A program made the position numbers and the translations under genes. The notes below the pieces were generated by a model. The model had not been told where the DNA came from. It saw nothing but the letters and a program-made list of their open reading frames with translations, and searched no databases. From Acidobacteriaceae bacterium (lineage in GTDB: Bacteria > Acidobacteriota > Terriglobia > Terriglobales > SbA1): a stretch of 5,359 nucleotides of DNA. Shown one piece after another: positions 1 through 5,359 of the stretch. Where the stretch lies: the NCBI GenBank assembly GCA_019237515.1, contig JAFAGX010000611.1:1-5359 (forward strand), read 5' to 3'. Numbering within the stretch: the first letter of the stretch is position 1; each line of letters opens with the position of its first letter.

Positions 1-66
1 GATTTCGCGTCGGTGCATTTCTGTAGGGAAGTTATTTTGAGGTTGAGTCCGAAGTGGCGCGGGTGC

Positions 67-96
67 CCCGCTCCTTGCGCCTTTGCAAGGGGCGGG
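67..96. repeat. 12-bp stem GC-rich hairpin
   Basis: Positions 67-78 pair with 85-96 around a six-base loop (GCCTTT). Eleven pairs are Watson-Crick and one is a T-G wobble (72/91). No T-tract follows on either strand, so it is not a standard intrinsic terminator. It could be a dispersed intergenic repeat or a stabilising 3' structure for a neighbouring transcript. Whether it recurs elsewhere in the genome cannot be seen from this window. Confidence 0.6.
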
Positions 97-163
97 TGTG
101 TTCCTGGGTGATGGCGAGACCCTTCCGGAGTTCCCCACCCTAACCTCGCAAATGTGCCCGGCC

Positions 164-185
164 GGACAGCGGAGAGCGGCTGTCC
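164..185. repeat. Hairpin abutting the HD-hydrolase stop codon
   Basis: GGACAGC at 164-170 is mirrored by GCTGTCC at 179-185, with an eight-base loop. It ends immediately next to the stop codon (186-188) of the leftward HD-hydrolase gene, so in that transcript the hairpin begins directly after the stop. There is no T-tract on the minus-strand side, so termination would have to be Rho-dependent or the element may serve as an mRNA 3'-end or dispersed repeat. It shares the GGACA/TGTCC stem core with the hairpin at 4107-4128. Confidence 0.5.
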
Positions 186-770
186 CTACGTGGCTCGTAC
201 TCCTGCCAGGCTGCCATCGAGCCCCAGTTTCTCCGCAATCGCCTTCATCGCCTCGATGCAAAATGCGATGTGCTCTTCTAACTCTACCCCCAGCTCCGCA
301 GCCCCGGTCACAATGTCATTCCGATTCACGCTGCGGGCGAATGCTTTGTCCTTCATCTTTTTCCGCACGGACTTCGCATCGACTTCGGCCAGCGACTTGC
401 TCGGTTTGACCAAAGCTACCGCGGTGATGAAGCCCGCCAATTCATCGCAGGCAAACAACGATTTTTCCATCGGGGTATCACGGGTGACTCCCGTATATTC
501 CGCATGAGACATGATGGCGCGGCGAATTTCCGCCGGCCATCCCCGCTCTTTCAAAATTTCGTTGCCCTTGTATGGATGATCTTCAAGGCTTGGGTACTTC
601 TCATAATCAAAGTCGTGCAAGAGCGCCACCACGGCCCATAACTCCTCGTCCTCGCCAAATTTCCTGGCGTAAGCGCGCATGCATGCCTCTACCGCCAAGG
701 CATGCTTACGCAAGCTTTCTGATTGGGTGAACTCAGTTAGTAAACACCACGCTGCCGCGCGATCATTCAT
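186..770 (-). CDS. HD-superfamily hydrolase (HDIG-type), 194 aa
   Basis: This is a probable cytoplasmic metal-dependent phosphohydrolase of the HD superfamily. It matches the compact stand-alone HD proteins annotated only as predicted hydrolases; the substrate is unknown. Visible ligand candidates are H23 (RKHALAVE), the H52-D53 doublet (LLHDFDYE), H65 (DHPYKG), H89 (MSHAEYTG) and D109 (ACDELAGF). The C-terminal part carries the family-like stretch VDAKSVRKKMKDKAFARSV (residues 130-148), followed by helices. The start is supported because the N-terminus, with its LLTEFTQSESLRKHALAVEA pattern, is what this family normally shows and the length is typical. The Shine-Dalgarno is weak: AGG lies nine bases before the ATG. 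The gene stands alone, is divergent from the XRE regulator, and is followed directly by a hairpin. The family assignment is firm and the biochemical role is not. Confidence 0.9.
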   Translation of the reverse strand: MNDRAAAWCLLTEFTQSESLRKHALAVEACMRAYARKFGEDEELWAVVALLHDFDYEKYPSLEDHPYKGNEILKERGWPAEIRRAIMSHAEYTGVTRDTPMEKSLFACDELAGFITAVALVKPSKSLAEVDAKSVRKKMKDKAFARSVNRNDIVTGAAELGVELEEHIAFCIEAMKAIAEKLGLDGSLAGVRAT

Positions 771-966
771 AGCTTTGTACCTGTTTTCTCCGGTTTTTCG
801 CTGGATAACTTTGCTTTTTCTGGATTGTTCGTGCCGTTTGCTTCTAGATTTTACTTGACTTCCACAGGCTTTCTACCGCAGATTACGCACCAGGTTTGAA
901 ACCAAGTGCCAAGTTTGGTTCGGCGCTGGTTTCAGGGAAGCCCGCTCTGGCCCCTCCCAACACCTA
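771..966. promoter_or_regulatory. Divergent intergenic control region
   Basis: This 196-bp gap separates the start codons of the leftward HD hydrolase and the rightward regulator, so promoters for both should lie here. The part at 780-860 is more AT-rich than the flanks. A forward TTGACT at 855-860 resembles a -35 box, but the best -10 near it is poor (CAGATT at 879-884, 18-bp spacer). On the minus strand, TAAAAT (848-853) resembles a -10 box without a good -35. I cannot fix either promoter with confidence. The palindrome cluster at 893-934 is the most structured part. Confidence 0.4.
893..934. promoter_or_regulatory. Palindrome cluster, candidate operator for the regulator
   Basis: GGTTTGAAACC (893-903) is a perfect 5+1+5 palindrome. 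AACCAA (900-905) is mirrored by TTGGTT (915-920), and TGAAACCA (897-904) is mirrored exactly by TGGTTTCA (927-934). The GGTTT/AAACC half-site thus occurs three times in 42 bp, with a related TTGGTT copy. The centre of the palindrome is about 69 bp before the regulator's ATG and downstream of the TTGACT-like box, where a repressor could block transcription. XRE-family proteins commonly bind such short dyads and often control their own genes; that this one does so is inference. Confidence 0.45.
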
Positions 967-1500
967 ATGGCTACTACGCTTGCCCCGGTCGATTCCAGGG
1001 AAGTCGTTCGTTGCGATCACTGCCTGCTGGTTCAATTCCGAACAACTAACGACCTTTGCCGGCGCTGCCACGCGCCTTTGGACGAGGAAGAACCCGAGGT
1101 GGTTTTAACCCCGCCACCTCCACAGATGATGCCTATGCACGGGCGTGGGCATCTGAACCTGGCTGCGGCCATCCGCTCCATGCGCCTGCGCAATGGGCTA
1201 AGCCAGCGGCAACTCGCGGCACGAATGTCGGTGCCGCGAACCTATGTTTCCAAGATCGAGAACGAGAAAGCCACGCCCACACTCTCGTCTTTGGAGAGAT
1301 TGGCGAAGGCTCTGGAGGTGACCGTGCCCGATCTTTTGAGCGGCAGCGAACGCAGCCGTCAGGAAGAAATCCGCGAGTTGATGCAGGACCAGTTTGTCGC
1401 GGAAATTCTTCCCTTTGTCTCGCAACTTAACGGAATGCAGATGTCGAGCATTCTCACGCAGGTGCGGGACTTGACTGTGCGGCCGAGGCGAAGCGCCTAA
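967..1500 (+). CDS. Zinc-ribbon plus XRE-type HTH transcriptional regulator, 177 aa
   Basis: This is a probable cytoplasmic DNA-binding regulator. Residues 16-34 form C16-x2-C19-x11-C31-x2-C34, a short zinc-ribbon-like knuckle. A Glu- and Pro-rich linker (about 39-58) includes a run of five prolines. A canonical Cro/C1-type helix-turn-helix follows at about 64-125, with the signature LSQRQLAARMSVPRTYVSKI (78-97) and then ATPTLSSLERLAKAL. A helical tail of about 50 residues could serve dimerisation. The ATG at 967 is the first usable start: the frame is open back to a stop at 856-858 but contains no ATG, GTG or TTG before 967. No Shine-Dalgarno is visible, so initiation is SD-independent or weak. 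The gene is monocistronic, divergent from the HD hydrolase and ended by the terminator at 1607-1632. Its targets are unknown, with self-control at 893-934 likely. Confidence 0.88.
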   Translation: MATTLAPVDSREVVRCDHCLLVQFRTTNDLCRRCHAPLDEEEPEVVLTPPPPQMMPMHGRGHLNLAAAIRSMRLRNGLSQRQLAARMSVPRTYVSKIENEKATPTLSSLERLAKALEVTVPDLLSGSERSRQEEIRELMQDQFVAEILPFVSQLNGMQMSSILTQVRDLTVRPRRSA

Positions 1501-1509
1501 ATTGGTGGA

Positions 1510-1530
1510 GGGCGGGCGTCTCGCCCGCCC
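1510..1530. repeat. Perfect 9-bp GC hairpin after the regulator gene
   Basis: GGGCGGGCG (1510-1518) pairs perfectly with CGCCCGCCC (1522-1530) across a TCT loop, starting nine bases after the regulator's stop codon. No T-tract follows, and a better terminator lies about 80 bp downstream. It therefore looks like a dispersed intergenic repeat or an mRNA 3' stabiliser, similar in style to the hairpins at 67-96 and 4107-4128 but different in sequence. Confidence 0.6.
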
Positions 1531-1606
1531 GGGACTTTCTGAACGTCACGGGCGTGGACGCTCATTCTCTATCGACAAGGATTTTCCGGGCAACCAGCCA
1601 ACTACG

Positions 1607-1632
1607 CCGGGATCGCAAGATCCCGGTTTTTT
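1607..1632 (+). terminator. Rho-independent terminator of the regulator gene
   Basis: CCGGGATC (1607-1614) pairs perfectly with GATCCCGG (1619-1626) around a GCAA tetraloop and is followed at once by six T residues (1627-1632). This is a textbook intrinsic terminator for rightward transcription, placed 107 bp after the regulator's stop codon. The last two Ts belong to the stop codon (1631-1633) of the convergent permease gene. Read leftward, the stem has an A-tract before it and no T-tract after it, so it should work in one direction only. Confidence 0.9.
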
Positions 1633-3379
1633 ACGTCTCCAGTTTGAAGCGCGTCTCGGCCAAGTGGTACAGCCGCCGCCACACCAGCCGATTCACCGTT
1701 ACCACCGTTGCCGCCATCACGATGGTGGACGCGATCAGCAGGTCAAAATTTCCGGTATCCGTCGCTTTGCTGATCGTGGCGCCCAATCCCGTCGTAGAAA
1801 AAATCTGCCCTTTGAAGTGAAAGTACTCCGCGACGATGCTGGCATTCCATGCACCTCCGGAGGCGGTCACAAGTCCCGTCACCAGATACGGAAATATTCC
1901 CGGTAGGATCAGTTTTTTCCACCGTTCAATGCCTGTGATGCGATGGACCGAGCAGACTTCCTTCAGATCGGTGGGAATCGCCATTGCTCCTGCAATCACG
2001 TTGAACAGGATGTACCACTGCGTTCCGAGTAAAAGCAAAACGATTGAGCCGATCCCCAGTCCTCCACCCAAGCGAATCAAAATGAGCAGGACCACGGGAA
2101 AAAGGGCCGTCGCCGGAACAGAAGCTGCGATCTGCGCCAGCGGCTGTGCCACTCTCGCCATTCGGGGATTGAATCCGATCCACACACCCACTGGGATGGT
2201 CCACGCAGCGCCAATCAGCAATGCCACTTGTACCCGCAAAAACGTCGCTCCCAGTCCCAATCCCAGTTCCATAATTTCAGGCCGCGTGAGCCCCGTCAGT
2301 AGAAGGACAACGCGCACGATCGCGTAGGTGATCAGCCCAAGCGCCGCTACTGCCACATCCCGCGCCAGCCAGGTTTTCCAGCGTGTTTCTTTGCTCTCCT
2401 CCGCTTCACTGCTGCGCGCAAAACGTGCCATGAGAGATTCTCGAACCGGAACTACTGCACGCTTATGGAGGCCGGCAAGAATCCGAGAATGCCGGAGGAA
2501 ATCGAGCACCCAGGAATGCGGCACGTTTGTGCTTTCTACCTGCTCAAACTTGAATTTTTCCGCCCACGCGATTATCGGGCGCCAGACAAACTGATCCAGC
2601 AACACGATCACCGTGATCATGGTTACCAAGCCCCATAAAATCGACGGCGTGTCGCCCGCGCTGGATGCGGTCTGCAAGTACGAACCTAATCCGGGCAAAC
2701 GAAAATCCCGCGAGCCGAGCACAAACATCTCGCACGCCATCAGGAAGAACCAGCCCCCAGCGACCGACATCATGGAGTTCCACACCAGTCCGATCGCGGC
2801 GAATGGCAACTCCATCTGGGTAAAACGCTGCCACCAGCTGAAGCGGTAAATCTCTGCCGCTTCCCGCATCTCGCGGGGAATGCTCTTCAGCGATGCATAG
2901 AAGCTGAACGCCATGTTCCAAACCTGCCCGGTGAAAATCAGCAGAATCGCCCCCAACTCAACCCCCAGCTGGCGGCTGGGAAAAAGCGCGACCATCGCCA
3001 GCATGACTCCGGGTAAAAAGCTCAACACCGGAATCGATTGCAGGATGTCCAGCAGCGGGATCATGAACTTTTCGGCCCGCGGGTTATACGCCGCGATATA
3101 CCCATAGACGAACGTGAACGCTAGGCTCAGCCCATAGGCGATTGTGATCCTCAGCAACGACAGAGCCGCGTACACCGGAAGTGCCCGTGGACTTCGTGAG
3201 ATTTCAACCGACGGATTAAACGGCGCAAACCATGTCCGGCCCACCAGCGCGATGCTGTAGAACAGCGCTATCCCAGCCGCAAACATCAGCAAATCGGGGA
3301 GGGTCGACTTTTCAACTTTCGGCAGGACCGACCATAGCCGCTGCGGTGAGAACGTTCGGAGTGTGCCCTCGCGGTTCAT
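1631..3379 (-). CDS. Fused double-domain ABC transporter permease, 582 aa
   Basis: This is an inner-membrane permease with two binding-protein-dependent transport domains in one chain. It resembles the duplicated permease component of ABC anion transporters (COG4986 type, related to nitrate/sulfonate/taurine permeases). Half one spans about residues 28-270, with hydrophobic segments near 28-50, 68-95, 112-133, 138-160, 195-220 and 245-265. Half two spans about 340-570, with segments near 341-363, 373-400, 418-436, 440-466, 495-512 and 548-565. A charged linker (about 270-340) joins them. Each half has the EAA loop that contacts the ATPase: EAAEIYRF...ELP at 173-192 and KEVCSVHRITG...ILP at 474-493. 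The second retains a Gly and the first is more divergent. The start ATG (3377-3379) has only a weak AAGAAG-like ribosome site. No ATPase or solute-binding-protein gene flanks it in this window. The substrate is unknown. Confidence 0.88.
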   Translation of the reverse strand: MNREGTLRTFSPQRLWSVLPKVEKSTLPDLLMFAAGIALFYSIALVGRTWFAPFNPSVEISRSPRALPVYAALSLLRITIAYGLSLAFTFVYGYIAAYNPRAEKFMIPLLDILQSIPVLSFLPGVMLAMVALFPSRQLGVELGAILLIFTGQVWNMAFSFYASLKSIPREMREAAEIYRFSWWQRFTQMELPFAAIGLVWNSMMSVAGGWFFLMACEMFVLGSRDFRLPGLGSYLQTASSAGDTPSILWGLVTMITVIVLLDQFVWRPIIAWAEKFKFEQVESTNVPHSWVLDFLRHSRILAGLHKRAVVPVRESLMARFARSSEAEESKETRWKTWLARDVAVAALGLITYAIVRVVLLLTGLTRPEIMELGLGLGATFLRVQVALLIGAAWTIPVGVWIGFNPRMARVAQPLAQIAASVPATALFPVVLLILIRLGGGLGIGSIVLLLLGTQWYILFNVIAGAMAIPTDLKEVCSVHRITGIERWKKLILPGIFPYLVTGLVTASGGAWNASIVAEYFHFKGQIFSTTGLGATISKATDTGNFDLLIASTIVMAATVVTVNRLVWRRLYHLAETRFKLET

Positions 3380-3549
3380 CAGGACGCTTCTTTATACGCG
3401 ATTATGTGAAGATTGCGTAGGGGCAGGTGTCCTCACCTTTGGGTGCTACGACCGTCGATTGTCAAGCATGGTTCCAGGCTCACGTTGCCGCAACTTTCGT
3501 GCAATCCTGGGTTTATATAGTTGAGTAACGAAACCCTAAGGAGCGCAAC
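3380..3549. promoter_or_regulatory. Divergent promoter region, permease / secreted protein
   Basis: This 170-bp gap lies between the start codons of the leftward permease and the rightward exported protein, so both promoters should lie here. For the permease, CATAAT (minus strand, 3401-3406) and TATAAA (minus strand, 3391-3396) are -10-like, but neither has a convincing -35. For the rightward gene, TATATA (3514-3519) is -10-like and TTGCCG (3485-3490) is -35-like, but their 23-bp spacing is too long for a standard sigma-70 promoter. The boxes are only suggestive. Confidence 0.35.
3538..3543 (+). promoter_or_regulatory. Strong Shine-Dalgarno deciding a GTG start
   Basis: AAGGAG lies six bases before the GTG at 3550-3552. 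It is the best ribosome-binding site in the window and fixes the non-ATG start of the downstream gene, which also gives a complete signal peptide from residue 1. Confidence 0.85.
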
Positions 3550-4074
3550 GTGAAAGCCCTGCGCTATATCATCGCAATTCTGGCCAGCTTGGCGGTACTC
3601 GCCCCGGCACAAAATAACGCTGTGCCTGCTGGTGGCAAATGGACCATGTCGGAAGCTGAAGAGAAGATGACGGGAGAGAAGCGGGTCAAATTCGATCTGC
3701 CCGCGGATAATAACCTGCGGGATAGCGATCGCCCGCCCGAAGTTATGATTTTCTGCGTTGCAGGCAAGCTGAAGCTTGCCGATTTCCATCCGAATTTAAG
3801 AATGTCGGGTCCCAATCGGGCGAGTTTCTGGGGACGCCCGCAGATGCGCGTCATCGTCCGAGTCGACAATCACCACTCCAAGCACAACTGGAATTGGGTG
3901 AACGGGGATTTCCTCGCCATGGATGAAGACACAGCTCGCGAATTGATCCAGGCAAATATCTTTAAGGTGGAATTTGATTCGAGGGAGGGCTCGCAGATCG
4001 CCGAGTTCAGCCCTGCCGGACTTGATGTCGCCAAAGTTCATCAAGCCTGCGGAATCAAGCCGGAAAAGCCGTAG
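3550..4074 (+). CDS. Small exported protein, possibly VasI-like, 174 aa
   Basis: This is a probable periplasmic or secreted protein of unknown function. The N-terminus is a signal peptide: positive K2 and R5, a hydrophobic core at 6-17, and a cleavage site after A18-P19-A20. The mature part is about 154 residues with two cysteines only, C69 (MIFCVAG) and C167 (HQACGI), which could form a disulfide. The order of elements recalls VasI-like type VI secretion accessory proteins: an early KWTMSEAEEKM segment (30-40), a strand ending in the first Cys, a central R-x-D strand (VIVRVDN, 101-107), a W-rich turn (NWNWVNGDF), a helix-strand unit (ARELIQANIFKVEF), and a final Phe-x3-Gly helix with the last Cys. 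This is pattern resemblance, not a confirmed match, and no type VI genes are nearby. Start is GTG with a strong AAGGAG. Alternatively it is a lineage-specific hypothetical protein. Confidence 0.8.
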   Translation: MKALRYIIAILASLAVLAPAQNNAVPAGGKWTMSEAEEKMTGEKRVKFDLPADNNLRDSDRPPEVMIFCVAGKLKLADFHPNLRMSGPNRASFWGRPQMRVIVRVDNHHSKHNWNWVNGDFLAMDEDTARELIQANIFKVEFDSREGSQIAEFSPAGLDVAKVHQACGIKPEKP

Positions 4075-4106
4075 GGCTCTCTTTGAAGTAGAAATAACGA
4101 TTTGAA

Positions 4107-4128
4107 GCGCGGACATCCCTGTCCGCGC
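4107..4128. terminator. Perfect 9-bp hairpin between convergent genes
   Basis: GCGCGGACA (4107-4115) pairs perfectly with TGTCCGCGC (4120-4128) across a TCCC loop. It sits in the 90-bp gap between the 3' ends of the exported-protein gene and malQ, where a bidirectional terminator is expected. The flanks are only moderately T-rich (TTGTATATTTTGG starting about eight bases later on the plus strand), so it is not a classic intrinsic terminator. It shares its GGACA/TGTCC core with 164-185 and may instead be a dispersed repeat. Confidence 0.5.
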
Positions 4129-4164
4129 ACTCTCGTTGTATATTTTGGTCCTATGCGCCCCTAG

Positions 4165-5359
4165 CTAAGCGAAAAACTCCGCGCTCGCCGGAATCGCCAT
4201 TGGTTGCGGCAGGCGATCCGTCACCTCTGCAAGTGCCGCCAATTTTTGTGCCAGTTCCGGTCTCAGCGATCCCGGCTGGTACCGCCAATGATAGTTTCCG
4301 GTGTGCGTGCTGGGAGTATTCATGCGAGCTTCACTTCCTGATCCGAGAACGTCTTGCAGTGGAACCACGGACAGACTCGCTGGAGAAGCCTGTGCCGCAC
4401 GGATCATCCCCCAGTTGATTCCGTCTTCCGAGCATCCCAAATACGCGAGTGCTGATCTTTTTTCGTAATCGGTCGCACTCGAAGTCCACCAACCGACAGT
4501 GGTGTTGTTATCGTGGGTGCCGGTGTAAACCACGCGGTCAGACGTAAGCCGATGTGGCAAATAAACATGTGCGCCAGGATCGCCGAATCCGAACTGTAGC
4601 ACTGCCATTCCTGGGATCTGATGCTGTTCGCGTAAGGCATGCACATCCGGCGTGATGAAGCCCAGGTCCTCGGCAAAAAACGGAAGCCCGCCCAGTTCCT
4701 GCTTCAGCTTGTCAAAGAGTTCGTCACGTGGACCATCGACCCAGCGGCCGTGAATCGCCGTTTCCTCGTGCGCCGGAATCTCCCAGAACTGAGCGAAGCC
4801 ACGAAAGTGGTCGAGGCGAATGAGATCGCAGGTCTGGGTTGCCCAGCGCAACCGCTGCACCCACCATTCAAATCCGCGAGCTCGCATTGCTTCCCAGTTG
4901 TAGAGCGGATTGCCCCAGCGCTGCCCAGTCGCGCTAAACGCATCAGGAGGAACTCCCGAAACAACCTCGGGTTCGAGATCGTCGCGCAAGCGCCAGAGCT
5001 CGCGTTGCGCCCAGACGTCGGCGCTGTCGTAGTCCACAAAGATCGCGATATCTCCAACTACCCGGATCGACTTCTCGGCGCAACAGCGACGTAATGCACG
5101 CCACTGTTCCCAGAAAAAGAATTGAATCACTCGGCGATTGCCGATGTCGCTTGCCAGTTCCGCGCGCGCCTTGTTAAGAGCTTGCGCATTGCGGCGCGCC
5201 AACTCCGAAGGCCACTCTTTCCAATTGCGATGCTGATAACGGTCCCGTAATGCATCGTAAAGAACGAAATCTTCCAGCCACCAGGCGTTCTCATTACAGA
5301 ACCGCTCGAACCGTGATTTCGGTTGTTGCGGGGCGGACGCCAGAAAGTTCGCTGCAGCT
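4165..5359 (-). CDS. malQ: 4-alpha-glucanotransferase (amylomaltase), 5' end outside window
   Basis: This is a cytoplasmic GH77 enzyme that moves alpha-1,4-glucan segments between maltooligosaccharides and releases glucose, in glycogen/maltodextrin metabolism. The open frame runs from the stop at 4165-4167 to the right edge, giving 397 visible residues. GH77 enzymes are about 500, so roughly 100-110 N-terminal residues lie beyond the window. Family blocks in order are NAWWLEDFVLYDALRDRY, FFFWEQWRALRRCCAEKSIR, VVGDIAIFVDYDSADVWA, GVPPDAFSATGQRWGNPLY and the catalytic motifs. The nucleophile Asp is in RLDHFRGF (codon 4810-4812), the acid/base Glu in FFAEDLG (4669-4671) and the third carboxylate Asp in TGTHDNN (4510-4512). 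All three are intact, so the enzyme should be active. A TTG at 5200-5202 is an internal Leu codon, since family-conserved sequence continues upstream. It is convergent with the exported-protein gene. Confidence 0.96.
   Translation of the reverse strand, partial: AAANFLASAPQQPKSRFERFCNENAWWLEDFVLYDALRDRYQHRNWKEWPSELARRNAQALNKARAELASDIGNRRVIQFFFWEQWRALRRCCAEKSIRVVGDIAIFVDYDSADVWAQRELWRLRDDLEPEVVSGVPPDAFSATGQRWGNPLYNWEAMRARGFEWWVQRLRWATQTCDLIRLDHFRGFAQFWEIPAHEETAIHGRWVDGPRDELFDKLKQELGGLPFFAEDLGFITPDVHALREQHQIPGMAVLQFGFGDPGAHVYLPHRLTSDRVVYTGTHDNNTTVGWWTSSATDYEKRSALAYLGCSEDGINWGMIRAAQASPASLSVVPLQDVLGSGSEARMNTPSTHTGNYHWRYQPGSLRPELAQKLAALAEVTDRLPQPMAIPASAEFFA

Larger units (their letters stand above)
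1..185. other. Intergenic left edge, no supported gene
   Basis: I find no convincing coding sequence here. One forward frame is open from the window edge to a stop at 109-111 and another ends at a stop at 24-26, so the tail of a gene lying to the left cannot be excluded, but neither translation looks like a recognisable protein. The stretch is dominated by two inverted repeats, at 67-96 and 164-185, listed separately. It lies downstream of the leftward HD-hydrolase gene, so it is the 3' side of that transcript. Confidence 0.5.

Noticed and set aside
154..507. Forward open frame opposite the HD hydrolase
   Set aside because: It lies almost wholly on the opposite strand of a gene with clear HD motifs, and its translation is low-complexity Ser/Ala-rich with no family resemblance.
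1502..1906. Forward open frame after the regulator
   Set aside because: It runs through the 1510-1530 hairpin and the terminator and overlaps the permease 3' end antisense; the product is Arg/Gly/His-rich and looks like a shadow.
3425..3438. AGGTG/CACCT hairpin in the divergent gap as a terminator or attenuator
   Set aside because: Only a 5-bp stem with a four-base loop, positioned far from either start; likely chance.
4639..5094. Forward open frame opposite malQ
   Set aside because: Antisense to the catalytic region of malQ, with no ribosome site or recognisable motifs.
4165..5202. malQ as a complete 345-residue gene starting at TTG 5202
   Set aside because: Translation upstream continues without a stop to the window edge and contains GH77-type sequence (NAWWLEDFVLYDALRDRY), so the gene is cut by the window rather than short.

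Overview
The window looks like a stretch of chromosome from an Acidobacteriota-type soil bacterium. That guess rests on the moderately high GC content, loosely packed single genes, and GC-rich hairpin repeats in nearly every gap. It is an inference; there is no rRNA or other taxonomic marker here. I see no tRNA, CRISPR array, transposase or phage gene.

Layout, left to right. Positions 1-185 hold no convincing gene but contain two strong hairpins. An HD-superfamily hydrolase gene runs leftward (186-770). A 196-bp divergent gap (771-966) carries a cluster of palindromic sites just upstream of a rightward gene for a zinc-ribbon/XRE-type regulator (967-1500). Between that gene and the next lie a GC-rich hairpin and a textbook intrinsic terminator. 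The terminator's T-tract overlaps the stop codon of a long leftward gene for a fused, duplicated ABC permease (1631-3379). A 170-bp divergent gap follows. Then comes a rightward GTG-start gene with a strong Shine-Dalgarno, coding for a small exported protein whose layout recalls VasI-like proteins (3550-4074). A short convergent gap with a perfect 9-bp hairpin separates it from the 3' part of a leftward malQ (4-alpha-glucanotransferase) gene, which runs off the right edge (4165-5359).

The genes alternate in direction and do not form an operon. Each appears to be its own transcription unit, and no shared pathway is evident. Two genes stand apart from the partners their families suggest: the permease has no ATPase or binding-protein gene in the window, and the VasI-like protein has no type VI secretion genes beside it. 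The best candidates for something undescribed are the palindrome cluster before the regulator, the zinc-ribbon/HTH pairing itself, the lone double permease, and the small exported protein. I found nothing that clearly amounts to a new multi-gene system.
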